Assembly (NCBI GenBank): GCA_965201115.1
Contig: OZ241745.1
Span: 3,534,001 to 3,598,000 of the forward strand
DNA from: JANQOH01 sp965201115
Lineage (GTDB): Bacteria; Pseudomonadota; Alphaproteobacteria; UBA7887
DNA length: 64,000 bases
Direction of reading: 5' to 3'
In this document: positions 7,216-15,224 of the stretch, piece by piece
Layout of the letters: every line of letters begins with the position of its first letter
How positions within the stretch are numbered: position 1 is the stretch's first letter
Program-made: the position numbers and the translations under genes
Notes under the pieces: generated by a model
What the model saw: the letters and a program-made list of their open reading frames with translations, nothing else
Database searches by the model: none
What the model was told of the DNA's origin: nothing

Positions 7216-7752
7216 ATGGCGGGGCGGACGGAATTGTTCGCGTTTCTCCGCGCCCTCGGCATCGCCGTCGAGACTGCGGAGCATCCGCCGGTCTTCACGG
7301 TCGAAGAGGCGCGCGCGCTTCGCGGACGGATCCCCGGCGGTCACTGCAAGAGCTTGTTTCTCAAGGATAAGAAGGGCGGGCTTTGGCTCGTGGTCGCGGA
7401 CGAATCGCGGCGCATCGATCTCACCGCCCTCTCGCGCCATTTGGGCGCGCCGCGGTTTTCGTTCGGCAAGCCCGGCCTGCTGCGCGACACGCTAGGCGTG
7501 ACGCCGGGCTCGGTGACGCCGTTCGCGCTGATTAACGACCGCGCCGAACGCCGCGTGCGCCTCGTGCTCGACGCGGAAATGCTGGCGCGCGACCGGCTCA
7601 ACTACCACCCGCTCGACAACGCCGCGACGACGACCATCGCGTCGGCGGACCTCCGGGCGTTCGTTGCGGCGTGCGGGCATACGCCGTATATTGTGAATTT
7701 CCCGGAACTTGCGGCGGAGGGCGGAACGGATGGAACCGGCGATCGGCGGTAG
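7216..7752 (+). CDS. YbaK/ProX-type aminoacyl-tRNA deacylase
   Basis: A 178-residue trans-editing protein of the YbaK/ProRS-editing superfamily that removes a wrongly attached amino acid from tRNA. The whole protein is one domain: AEHPPVFTVEEARALRGRI, then the conserved Lys in GGHCKSLFLKDKKG, then RFSFGKPGLLRDTLGVTPGSVTPFALIND and a GHTPYIVNF end. The GSVTPF motif is typical of ProXp-ala/PrdX proteins, which clear Ala-tRNA(Pro). ATG at 7216 is preferred over an in-frame GTG seven codons upstream. Its 3' end overlaps the start of the thioredoxin-like gene by 23 bp, so the two are cotranscribed. The exact mischarged tRNA is inferred from family. Confidence 0.88.
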   Translation: MAGRTELFAFLRALGIAVETAEHPPVFTVEEARALRGRIPGGHCKSLFLKDKKGGLWLVVADESRRIDLTALSRHLGAPRFSFGKPGLLRDTLGVTPGSVTPFALINDRAERRVRLVLDAEMLARDRLNYHPLDNAATTTIASADLRAFVAACGHTPYIVNFPELAAEGGTDGTGDRR

Positions 7753-8632
7753 CGGCGCGGATATCGTCAAGGACAGCGACACGGCGAACTTCGCCGCCGA
7801 CGTCATCGAGGCGTCGCGCGAGGTCCCGGTTATCGTCGATTTTTGGGCCAGCTGGTGCGGCCCGTGCAAGACCCTCGGCCCGGCCATCGAGAAAGCGGTG
7901 CGCAACGCGCGCGGCACGGTCAGGCTCGTCAAGATCGACGCCGACAAGAACCAGCAGCTTGCGGCGCAGTTGCGCATCCAGTCTTTGCCGACGGTGTTTG
8001 CGTTTCGCGACGGCCGGCCCGTCGACGGGTTCGTGGGCGCGCTGCCCGACAGCCAGATCGCGGCGTTTATCGAGCGCGTGGGCGGCGCGGCGGGGCCGGA
8101 TCCGGCGGAAACGCTGCTCGCCGACGCCGATGCGGCGCTCGCGGCGGGGGACGCCTCCGGCGCGGGCCGGCTCTATTCGCAGGCGCTGCGGGCGGACCCC
8201 GCCAGCGCGCCCGCCGCGGCGGGCCTGGTGCGCGCCCTGGTCGGCGCGGGCGACGCCGCCGCCGCGCGCCGGGCATACGATTCGCTCGACGACGAGATGC
8301 GCAAGACGAGCGCGCTGGAGGGCGCGCGCGCGGCGCTCGAGCTCGCGGAGCAGACCCGGGGCGCGGACGCCGGCGAGATCGGGGCGCTGCGCGCGCGCCT
8401 GGCCGCCGACGCGGACGATCATCAGGCGCGCCACGACCTCGCGATGGCGCTGTTCGGCGCCGGGCAGCGCGAGGACGCCGTCTCGGCGCTGCTCGAGATC
8501 ATCCGCCGCGACCGCGCGTGGAACGACGAAGCGGCGCGCAAGCAGCTGCTGACGTTTTTCGAGGCGATGGGCGCCGCCGATCCGCTGGTCGCGCAAAGCC
8601 GGCGCCGGCTCTCGGCGATACTGTTTTCCTGA
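7730..8632 (+). CDS. cnoX: CnoX/YbbN-like thioredoxin with C-terminal TPR-like repeats
   Basis: A 300-residue protein with an N-terminal thioredoxin fold (residues 20-118, active site WCGPC) followed by a helical TPR-like region (about 125-300). This two-part design is that of CnoX, a chaperedoxin that protects oxidised or unfolding cytosolic proteins and hands them to GroEL or DnaK. Unlike Escherichia coli CnoX, both active-site cysteines are present, as in many alphaproteobacteria. The start has a GGAGG ribosome site. It heads a short operon with the LON-domain, Trm112 and DUF971 genes. Confidence 0.9.
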   Translation: MEPAIGGSGADIVKDSDTANFAADVIEASREVPVIVDFWASWCGPCKTLGPAIEKAVRNARGTVRLVKIDADKNQQLAAQLRIQSLPTVFAFRDGRPVDGFVGALPDSQIAAFIERVGGAAGPDPAETLLADADAALAAGDASGAGRLYSQALRADPASAPAAAGLVRALVGAGDAAAARRAYDSLDDEMRKTSALEGARAALELAEQTRGADAGEIGALRARLAADADDHQARHDLAMALFGAGQREDAVSALLEIIRRDRAWNDEAARKQLLTFFEAMGAADPLVAQSRRRLSAILFS

Positions 8633-8638
8633 GCGTCG

Positions 8639-9289
8639 ATGCGGCCGCAAAGCATTGTCGAGCTCCCCGGGGTCATTCCGGCGTTTCCGTTGCCGGGCGC
8701 GCTGCTGCTGCCGTTCGGCGAGTTGCCGCTCAATATCTTCGAGCCGCGTTATTTGGCGATGTGCGACGACGCCCTGGGCGGGTCGCGGCTGATCGGCATG
8801 ATTCAGCCGCGCGACCCCGAGGATTCGACGCCCGCGCCGACGCTGTGCCGCGTCGGCTGCGCCGGGCGCATCACGTCGTTTCGGGAAACGCTCGACAACC
8901 GCTACCTGATTTCGTTGACGGGGCTTTGCCGTTTCGACGCCGCCGAGGAGCTGCCGCTCAAGGACGGCTACCGCCGACTGCGGGTCGATTGGAGCGCGTA
9001 CCGTTCGGATTTCAAGACGCCCGACGCGCGCGCCGTGCCGCGCGACCGGCTGCTGCCGGTGCTGCGCAATTACTGCAAGGCCAACAATTTGGCGGCGGAC
9101 TGGAAGTCGATCGAGAAGGCGTCGGGCGCGCAGCTGGTCACGACGCTGGCGATGCTGTGCCCGTTCGGCGCGCGCGAGAAGCAGGCGCTGCTCGAATCGG
9201 CCGATTTGGCCGCGCGCTCCGAACTGATGATTTCGCTGATGGCGATGGCGGTGCTCGAAAACGAGGATCCGGGCTCCGCGCTCAACTGA
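8639..9289 (+). CDS. LON substrate-binding domain protein
   Basis: A 216-residue stand-alone protein with only the N-terminal substrate-binding domain of Lon protease (PAFPLPGALLLPFGELPLNIFEPRY, then LIGMIQPRD). It has no ATPase or protease part. Such proteins are common next to thioredoxin-like genes in alphaproteobacteria and probably bind unfolded protein segments; their partner is not known. It begins 6 bp after cnoX. Confidence 0.9.
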   Translation: MRPQSIVELPGVIPAFPLPGALLLPFGELPLNIFEPRYLAMCDDALGGSRLIGMIQPRDPEDSTPAPTLCRVGCAGRITSFRETLDNRYLISLTGLCRFDAAEELPLKDGYRRLRVDWSAYRSDFKTPDARAVPRDRLLPVLRNYCKANNLAADWKSIEKASGAQLVTTLAMLCPFGAREKQALLESADLAARSELMISLMAMAVLENEDPGSALN

Positions 9290-9311
9290 ACCCGACCGAG
9301 GGAGCCTGACC

Positions 9312-9527
9312 GTGCCCGATTCGCCCGCCGCGCCGCCGGATATCGATCCCCGGCTGCTGGAAATTCTCGTCTGTCCGGCAAGCCGCGGACCGCTGCGCTA
9401 CGACCGCGAGCGCCAGGAGCTCGTCAGCGAACGGGCGGGCCTCGCCTACCCCATCCGCGACGGCATCCCCATCATGCTGATCGACGAGGCGCGGCGGCTG
9501 GACGACGACGCGGATGGCGGCCGATAG
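9312..9527 (+). CDS. Trm112/YcaR-family small zinc-ribbon-like protein
   Basis: A 71-residue protein with the family signature LLEILVCPASRGPLRYD and LAYPIRDGIPIMLIDEAR. Family members activate methyltransferases (Trm112 in eukaryotes and archaea). In this bacterial copy only one Cys remains of the usual zinc site, as is common in proteobacteria. It overlaps the next gene by 14 bp, indicating translational coupling. Confidence 0.9.
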   Translation: MPDSPAAPPDIDPRLLEILVCPASRGPLRYDRERQELVSERAGLAYPIRDGIPIMLIDEARRLDDDADGGR

Positions 9528-9885
9528 CGAAGCGCCGTGGCCGGTCGCGCTCCGGCTCATAGCGGCGGAGAAGCGGCTGGAAGCGGATTTCGACGACGGC
9601 GCCCGGTTCTCGCTGCCGGCGGAACTGTTGCGTGTGGAAAGCCCGTCGGCGGAAGTGCGGGGCCACGGGCCGGGCCGCAAGACCATCGTCGCCGGGCGCC
9701 GCCATGTGGCGATACTGAAGGTCGAGCCCGTGGGCCGCTACGCCGTGCGCCTCGTCTTCGACGACGGGCACGATACGGGCATTTATTCGTGGTCCACGCT
9801 TTACCGCTTGGGGCGCGACCGCGAGGCGGTATGGCGGGACTATCTCGACGCACTCGCCGCGCGCGGCCTGAGCCGCGATCCTTGA
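9514..9885 (+). CDS. DUF971 domain protein
   Basis: A 123-residue protein matching the DUF971/GBBH-like N-terminal domain: LRLIAAEKRLEADFDDG, LPAELLRVESPSAEVRGHG, then YAVRLVFDDGHDTGIYSW and LYRLG. The domain is also the N-terminal part of gamma-butyrobetaine hydroxylase and occurs near ApbC/Mrp-type iron-sulfur carriers, so a link to iron-sulfur cluster handling is possible. It is the last gene of the cnoX operon. Confidence 0.88.
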   Translation: MAADSEAPWPVALRLIAAEKRLEADFDDGARFSLPAELLRVESPSAEVRGHGPGRKTIVAGRRHVAILKVEPVGRYAVRLVFDDGHDTGIYSWSTLYRLGRDREAVWRDYLDALAARGLSRDP

Positions 9886-9964
9886 AGCGCCTCCGCGGCT
9901 CGCGGGAAGCTGTTCCCGAACGGTCGGTGCAGGCGACCCTCGGTATCGGCCGCGCCGCGCGCAA

Positions 9965-10029
9965 ACGTGCGGGCGGGGACGCCCGCGCACCCAGGCCCCG
10001 CCTTCGGCGGGGCAAGCATTTCGGTACCG
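9965..10029. repeat. composite interspersed palindromic repeat
   Basis: Two adjacent palindromes between convergent genes. They are GTGCGGGCGGGGACGCCCGC and GCCCCGCCTTCGGCGGGGC, followed by ATTTCGGTACCGACACTCAGG. The same two-hairpin unit, inverted, occurs at 29591 and many times at 55-61 kb, which defines a mobile composite repeat. Between convergent genes it could also help end transcription. Confidence 0.7.
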
Positions 10030-10033
10030 ACAC

Positions 10034-12241
10034 TCAGGCGCGTTGCACGAACTCGTCGAATACGTTGCGCAGGCCCGCGTCGTCGAACGCGATTTCCAGT
10101 TTGCGGCCGTCGATTGCGCGCACGGCGCCGTAGCCAAACTTGCGGTGGTAGATGCGCGCGCCGACGAAGAACGCGGGCGGTTCGCCGAGCTCCCGCGCGG
10201 GGGCCGGGGGCGGGAGCGCGCCCGCGCGCGCGGCGGCGCCCCGGCCGCGGGGCGCCGCCGGCGCCGCCTCGCGGACGGCGGCGAAAGCGCCGCGATGCGC
10301 AGCCGTCACGGGGACGCTCTCGATGTGCCGGGCCGGCAGTTCGGCGACGAACTGCGACACCGGATTCGACGCCCATTGGCCGAACGCGAAGCGGTTGTGG
10401 GCATAGAGCACGACCGCGCGCCGGCGCGCCCGGGTGAGGCCCACATAGGCGAGGCGGCGTTCTTCCTCCAGCGCTTTCAGGCCGCCGTCCTCGAGCGCGC
10501 GCCGGTTGGGAAACACGCCTTCTTCCCATCCCGGCAGAAACACGTTCCCGAACTCGAGCCCCTTGGCCCCGTGCAGGGTCATGACGTTGACCATGTCGCC
10601 GCCGTCGTCGGCGGCGTTGTCCATGACCAGGCTCACATGTTCGAGGAAGCCCTCGAGGGTATCGAAGTCGTCGAGGGCGGAGACGAGTTCCTGGAGGTTT
10701 TCGAGCCGGCCCGGAGCGTCGACCGCTTTGTCGGCCTGCCACATTTCCGTGTAGCCCGATTCGTCGAGCACGACGGCGGCGAGGGCGGCCGGCGCGGCCG
10801 CGGCGGCTTGCGCGCGCCAGCGGGCGAGCGCGTCGAGCAGCCGGGTCAAGCCGGTTCCGGCGCGCCCGCGCAGCGCGCCCGAAGCGGTCAGTTCGCGCGC
10901 CGCGGCGGCCAGCGGGATGCGGCGCTCGCGCGCGCGGCGGTTCAGCGCCTGCAGGCTCGCGGCGCCAACGCCGCGTTTCGGCGTGTTGACGATGCGCTCG
11001 AACGCCAGGTCGTCGGCGGGCCGCGCCACTGCGCGCAAATAGGCCACGGCGTCGCGGATTTCGAGCCGCTCGTAAAACCGCACGCCGCCGATCACGCGGT
11101 AGGGCAGGCCGATGCGGAGGAAGCGCTCCTCGAACGCGCGGGTCTGGAATCCGGCGCGCACCAGCACGGCGGCGTCGCCGAGCGCGGCGCCGCCCCGGCG
11201 CAGCGCCTCGATCTCATCCGACACGGTCCGTGCTTCGTCCTCGCCGTCCCACGTCCCGACGACGCGCACCGCTTCTCCCGCCGCGTCTTCGGTCCACAGC
11301 GTCTTGCCGAGCCGCCCGTCGTTGCGGGCGATCAGGCCCGACGCGGCGCCGAGTATGTGCCCGGTCGAACGGTAGTTGCGCTCGAGCCGGATGACGCGCG
11401 CGCCGGGGAAGTCCGTCTCGAAACGCAGGATGTTGCCCACCTCGGCGCCGCGCCACGAATAGATCGACTGGTCGTCGTCGCCGACGCAGCAAATGTTCCG
11501 GCGCCGGCGGGCCAGGTATCTGAGCCACAAATACTGGGCGACGTTCGTATCCTGATACTCATCGACAAGAATGTAATGGAACCGATTCCAGTATTCTTCC
11601 AGTATATCGGCGCCGGCGCCGAACAGCGACAGGTTGTGGAGCAGCAGATCGCCGAAATCGACCGCGTTCAGCGTGCGGAGCCTTTGCTGGTATTGTTCGT
11701 ACAGGTCCGCCGCCTTGCCGTTGGCGAACTCCGCGTCGGGTTCGCCCGCAACCGCGCCGGGTTGGAGGCCGCGGTCTTTCCAGCGCTGGACGACGGCCAG
11801 TACGGCGCGCGGCGTCCACCTTCGGGCGTCGATATTATTGGCCTCCAGGAGTTGCTTCATCAGGCGCTGCTGGTCGTCGGCGTCGAGTATGGCGAAGCCC
11901 GATCGCAGGCCGGCGCGTTCGGCGTGCCTGCGCAGGATGCGCGCGGCCACGGCGTGGAAGGTACCGAGATGCCAGCCCTCGACCGATTCGCCGACGAGCG
12001 CCTCCACGCGCGCCTTCATCTCGCGCGCGGCCCGGTTGGTGAAAGTGACGGCGAGTATCTGCCAGGGTTTCGCCAGGCCGCTCGCCAGGATGTGCGCCAG
12101 GCGCGTCGTGAGCACGCGGGTCTTGCCCGTCCCCGCCCCCGCCAGTACCAGTACCGGGCCCTCCGTGGCCTCGGCCGCCGCGCGCTGTTCGGGGTTCAGC
12201 GCGTCGAGCCACGCCGCGGTTTCGGGCGCCGGCGGAGTCAT
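10034..12241 (-). CDS. pcrA: ATP-dependent 3'-5' DNA helicase, UvrD/PcrA family
   Basis: A 735-residue superfamily 1A helicase. It has Walker A VLAGAGTGKTRV (residues 33-44), the Walker B motif VDEYQDTN, motif III GDDDQSIYSWRGA, motif IV RNYRSTGHI and the C-terminal VNVMTLHGAKGLEF plus YVGLTRAR. It unwinds DNA in nucleotide excision and mismatch repair and clears RecA or stalled polymerases. The C-terminus ends in the PcrA/UvrD-type Tudor-like domain (ARIYHRKFGYGAVRAIDGRKLEIAFDD), which contacts RNA polymerase in PcrA. The start at MTPPAP overlaps the stop of the upstream membrane-protein gene (ATGA), so translation is coupled. Confidence 0.95.
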   Translation of the reverse strand: MTPPAPETAAWLDALNPEQRAAAEATEGPVLVLAGAGTGKTRVLTTRLAHILASGLAKPWQILAVTFTNRAAREMKARVEALVGESVEGWHLGTFHAVAARILRRHAERAGLRSGFAILDADDQQRLMKQLLEANNIDARRWTPRAVLAVVQRWKDRGLQPGAVAGEPDAEFANGKAADLYEQYQQRLRTLNAVDFGDLLLHNLSLFGAGADILEEYWNRFHYILVDEYQDTNVAQYLWLRYLARRRRNICCVGDDDQSIYSWRGAEVGNILRFETDFPGARVIRLERNYRSTGHILGAASGLIARNDGRLGKTLWTEDAAGEAVRVVGTWDGEDEARTVSDEIEALRRGGAALGDAAVLVRAGFQTRAFEERFLRIGLPYRVIGGVRFYERLEIRDAVAYLRAVARPADDLAFERIVNTPKRGVGAASLQALNRRARERRIPLAAAARELTASGALRGRAGTGLTRLLDALARWRAQAAAAAPAALAAVVLDESGYTEMWQADKAVDAPGRLENLQELVSALDDFDTLEGFLEHVSLVMDNAADDGGDMVNVMTLHGAKGLEFGNVFLPGWEEGVFPNRRALEDGGLKALEEERRLAYVGLTRARRRAVVLYAHNRFAFGQWASNPVSQFVAELPARHIESVPVTAAHRGAFAAVREAAPAAPRGRGAAARAGALPPPAPARELGEPPAFFVGARIYHRKFGYGAVRAIDGRKLEIAFDDAGLRNVFDEFVQRA

Positions 12242-12564
12242 GCGCGACGCCGCGCGGTGGCGGCGCGCTCCGCGAGCTGGAGCGCAAACCACGAGGCGCC
12301 CGCCGCGCGCCGGCAGGCGAGCGTCGACGCCGCAACCGCGATCATGACCGCCACCGCCACGTTGTGCTTCCCCGTGAGTTCGAAGACGATCGGCGCGCCG
12401 AGCGCCGCCGCCGCGACGGCCGCCATGCCGACGACGCTGTAGGCGGCGGCGCCGGCCCCGACCTCGGGCGCGGCGGCCGCGGCGCCGAACGCCGCGCCGG
12501 CCAGGAGCGCGAGGCCGGCGAAGCCGATTTCGCCGCCGATGCGCGCGCGCCGGAGCGCTTCCAC
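12238..12564 (-). CDS. small membrane protein of unknown function
   Basis: A 108-residue protein with three hydrophobic stretches (GFAGLALLAGAAFGAAAAA, YSVVGMAAVAAAALGAPIVF, VAVAVMIAVAASTLA) and a basic C-terminus. I do not recognise the family. It lies 10 bp downstream of the thioesterase gene and its stop overlaps the pcrA start, so the three leftward genes look like one transcript. Confidence 0.6.
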   Translation of the reverse strand: MEALRRARIGGEIGFAGLALLAGAAFGAAAAAPEVGAGAAAYSVVGMAAVAAAALGAPIVFELTGKHNVAVAVMIAVAASTLACRRAAGASWFALQLAERAATARRRA

Positions 12565-12574
12565 GGGCCGCCGG

Positions 12575-13075
12575 TCAGGCCGGGCGCGTCAGGCCGATCT
12601 TCCGGCTGAGGCCCGGCGGCGGCGCGCGCTCGGCGTGGGCGCGCCCGATCTCCGCCAGGCGCGCCAGCGCGGGCGGCGGCATCGACGCCGCGCGCCGGCG
12701 CCCGAGGTCCACATGCAGAAGCATGAGCTCGTTGGTCGCCGCGTGGTAATTCTCCGCGTCGTGAAACATCGTGTGCGCGCAATGGATGCGCTTCTCGTCG
12801 AAACCGAGCAAATGCGTCGCGAAGCGCAGCGGTTCGCCGCGCACGACTTCGCGCAGGTAAGCGATATGCGCCTCGAGCACGAAAACCGACCCGCCGACGG
12901 CCTCCGCATGAGCGTGGCCCAAGCCGACATGGTCCATGAAGGCGTCGGTCGCATGGTCGAACGCGAGCATGTAGAAGGCCACGTTCATATGCCCGTTGTA
13001 ATCGAGCCACTCGGCGCGCACCGGCTCGCGGTGCAGAATCAGCGGCGCCTCTCCGGGCGGCCCGTTTCCGTCCAT
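12575..13075 (-). CDS. hotdog-fold thioesterase
   Basis: A 166-residue 4HBT-type thioesterase with the motif RAEWLDYNGHMNVAFYMLAFD (Asp, Asn-Gly-His-Met) near residue 25 and YLREVVRGEPL in the middle of the fold. It would hydrolyse an acyl-CoA. The pattern matches stand-alone and carnitine-dehydrogenase-fused betainyl-CoA-type thioesterases, but the substrate cannot be read from sequence. It is the first gene of the leftward thioesterase-membrane protein-pcrA set, divergent from the AlbA_2 gene. Confidence 0.88.
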   Translation of the reverse strand: MDGNGPPGEAPLILHREPVRAEWLDYNGHMNVAFYMLAFDHATDAFMDHVGLGHAHAEAVGGSVFVLEAHIAYLREVVRGEPLRFATHLLGFDEKRIHCAHTMFHDAENYHAATNELMLLHVDLGRRRAASMPPPALARLAEIGRAHAERAPPPGLSRKIGLTRPA

Positions 13076-13173
13076 GCCGTCTTGCCCATGCCTCGCGCGG
13101 AATGCCGCAGCGGCGGCACGATACAGGGCGCTTCGGCCGCCGTACAGCCCCGCCCGGGGAGGAGCGCCGCGCC

Positions 13174-14637
13174 ATGACGGCGGCCGCGCGCGACCGCGCC
13201 CTTATAGACGAGCTGACGGCCCTGCCGGCCGAGACGTCGTGGGCGGAGTTCAAGGAAAACAACGCCGCTCCGAATAGAATCGGGAGGCTGATTTCCGCCA
13301 TCGCGAACGCGGCGCGGCTGGCGGACCGCGATTTCGGTTACGTCGTGTGGGGCGTGCGGGACGGCGACCGCGCCGTTCTGGGAACGGCGTTCGATCCCGA
13401 CGCCAGGAAGGTCCGGGGCCAACCGCTGGAGTTCTACCTGTCGCAACGGCTTTCGCCCGACATCGCCTTCGCGTTCAGGCCGGTCGAGCATCCCGGGGGG
13501 CGCCTGGTTCTGCTGGAGATTCCCGCCGCCACGGACGCGCCGGTCGCATACGAGCGCACGGCGTATATCCGCATCGGCAGCGCAACGCCGCGCCTGGCGG
13601 ATCGTATCGAGCGGCAGAAAACGCTTTGGGCGAAACTGGGCGCCCATGCCTGGGAAACCGGCGTCGCGCGGCGATTCGTCGAGCCGGAGACCGTTCTCGA
13701 TCTGCTGGACTGGCGGAGCTATTTCGACCTGATGAGACATCCGCCGCCGGAGCGCTACGACGCCATCCTGGAGCGGCTCGAAGGCGACCGGCTGATCGCG
13801 CGCGACGCGGGCGGCAAGTGGAACATTCTCAATCTGGGCGCGATTCTGTTCGCCGGCAACCTGGACCGATTCGGTACCGCGCTCGGCCGCAAGGCGGTGC
13901 GTTTCGTGCGCTACGACGGCGACGGGCGCTCCGCGCCGGTAACGCACCGGAAGGACTTTCCGCGCGGATACGCCAGCGGCTTCGCGAAGCTCAACGACTA
14001 CATCGAGACGCTCGTTCCCGCGCCGGAGGATTCGCGCGCCGCCATCCGCAGCGCGCGGCCGTTGTTCCCGCCGGTGGCGATCCGCGAGCTGATTGCCAAC
14101 GCATTGATCCACCAGGACATGACGGTATCCGGCGCCGGGCCGAACGTGGAGCTGTTCCGCAACCGGCTCGAAATCGGCAACCCCGGCGCGCCGCTGGTGG
14201 AGCCCAACCGGTTCATCGACTCCGCGCCGCGGTCGCGCAACGAAGCCCTGGCGGCGCTGATGCGCCGCATGGGGCTGTGCGAGGAACAGGGCACGGGCAT
14301 CGACAAGGTCGTGGACGCGGTCGAGAGCGAACACCTGCCGCCTCCGGATTTCCGGGCGGAGAAGAACGCAACGCGCGTAACGCTTTACGGCTTCCGCCGC
14401 TTTGCCGACATGACCGCCGCCGAACGGGTGCGCGCGTGCTACCAGCACGCGACGCTGCGCCACCTGAACGGGAACGGGCAGTGGATGCGCAACGCCAGCC
14501 TGCGCAAGCGCTTCGGCGTGAGCGCGCGGAACGCGGCGCAGATTTCGCAGGTTATCCGCCGAGCTCTCGACGCGGGGCTGATTCGCGTCGCGGATCCGGA
14601 GCGCCCGCGCGCTGGATATTTGCCGTTTTGGGCCTGA
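13174..14637 (+). CDS. AlbA_2/Schlafen-type ATP-binding protein with C-terminal winged helix
   Basis: A 487-residue protein. The N-terminal AlbA_2 (Schlafen-like) domain spans residues 10-125 with AEFKENNAAPNRIGRLISAI and YVVWGVRDGD. A GHKL-type ATP-binding domain at about 290-400 carries IRELIANALIHQDM, LEIGNPGAPL and EEQGTGIDKVV. A winged helix at the end reads NASLRKRFGVSARNAAQIS. The family is linked with mobile regions and phage defence and with transcription regulation, with mostly unknown molecular activity. The start has a GGGGAGGAG ribosome site. The gene stands alone and is followed directly by a tandem-repeat array. Confidence 0.88.
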   Translation: MTAAARDRALIDELTALPAETSWAEFKENNAAPNRIGRLISAIANAARLADRDFGYVVWGVRDGDRAVLGTAFDPDARKVRGQPLEFYLSQRLSPDIAFAFRPVEHPGGRLVLLEIPAATDAPVAYERTAYIRIGSATPRLADRIERQKTLWAKLGAHAWETGVARRFVEPETVLDLLDWRSYFDLMRHPPPERYDAILERLEGDRLIARDAGGKWNILNLGAILFAGNLDRFGTALGRKAVRFVRYDGDGRSAPVTHRKDFPRGYASGFAKLNDYIETLVPAPEDSRAAIRSARPLFPPVAIRELIANALIHQDMTVSGAGPNVELFRNRLEIGNPGAPLVEPNRFIDSAPRSRNEALAALMRRMGLCEEQGTGIDKVVDAVESEHLPPPDFRAEKNATRVTLYGFRRFADMTAAERVRACYQHATLRHLNGNGQWMRNASLRKRFGVSARNAAQISQVIRRALDAGLIRVADPERPRAGYLPFWA

Positions 14638-14645
14638 TGGCGCGG

Positions 14646-15224
14646 CGGATGATTTGACCGGGTTTTGATCGAGGGGCCGAATTCGGCCCCGAAACGGCGG
14701 CGGCAGCGGGAATATTCGTTATGTATCAATGTGTTGCGGTGGGGGTGAACATTTGACCGGGTTTTGATTGCAACGGCTTCGGCGCCGCGCGCCCGCTCTT
14801 GCGGCGGGTCGCCGCGCGCCGGCGCCGGCGCAATGGCGAGCGAATGATTTGATTGGGTTTTGACCGGGGGGCCGAATTCGGCCCCGAAACGGCGGCGGCG
14901 GCGGGAATGTTCGTTATGTATCAATGTGTTGCGGTGGGGGTGAACATTTGACCGGGTTTTGATTGCAACGGCTTCCGCGCCGCGCCCGCTCTTGCGGCGG
15001 GTCGCCGCGCGCCGGCGCCGGCGCAATGGCGGGCGGATGATTTGACCGGGTTTTGATCGGGGGGCCGAATTCGGCGCCGAAACGGCGGCGGCGGTGGAAA
15101 TGTTCATTATGTATCAATGTGTTGCGGTGGGGGTGAACATTTGACCGGGTTTTGATTGCAATGGCTTCCGCGCCGCGCGCCGGCGCAACGGCGGGCTGCA
15201 CGATTCGAGCGGGTTTCGATTGCT
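14646..15224. repeat. three tandem 194-bp units with an 18-bp motif every 94-99 bp
   Basis: The 585-bp gap between the AlbA_2 gene and apbC holds three near-identical units beginning near 14651, 14846 and 15039 (periods 195 and 193 bp). Each unit has two copies of ATTTGACCGGGTTTTGAT, at 14652, 14751, 14847 (variant), 14946, 15040 and 15139, plus a decayed seventh at 15203. Between the motifs lie, alternately, a palindrome GGGGCCGAATTCGGCCCC followed by a conserved TATGTATCAATGTGTTGCGG block, and a GC-rich hairpin segment. No protein is convincingly encoded. It is not a CRISPR, because the intervening sequences repeat. Confidence 0.85.

Noticed and set aside
10043..12442. 799-codon plus-strand frame opposite the UvrD/PcrA helicase
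   Set aside because: The minus-strand helicase has every expected motif; the antisense product has none.
14439..15201. Minus-strand frames through the 194-bp repeats
   Set aside because: They only translate the repeat three times and have no ribosome site or family.
14646..15224. CRISPR array
   Set aside because: The 18-bp motif is regularly spaced, but the intervening 75-80 bp segments are themselves repeated in alternation, the motif is short, and no cas genes are present.
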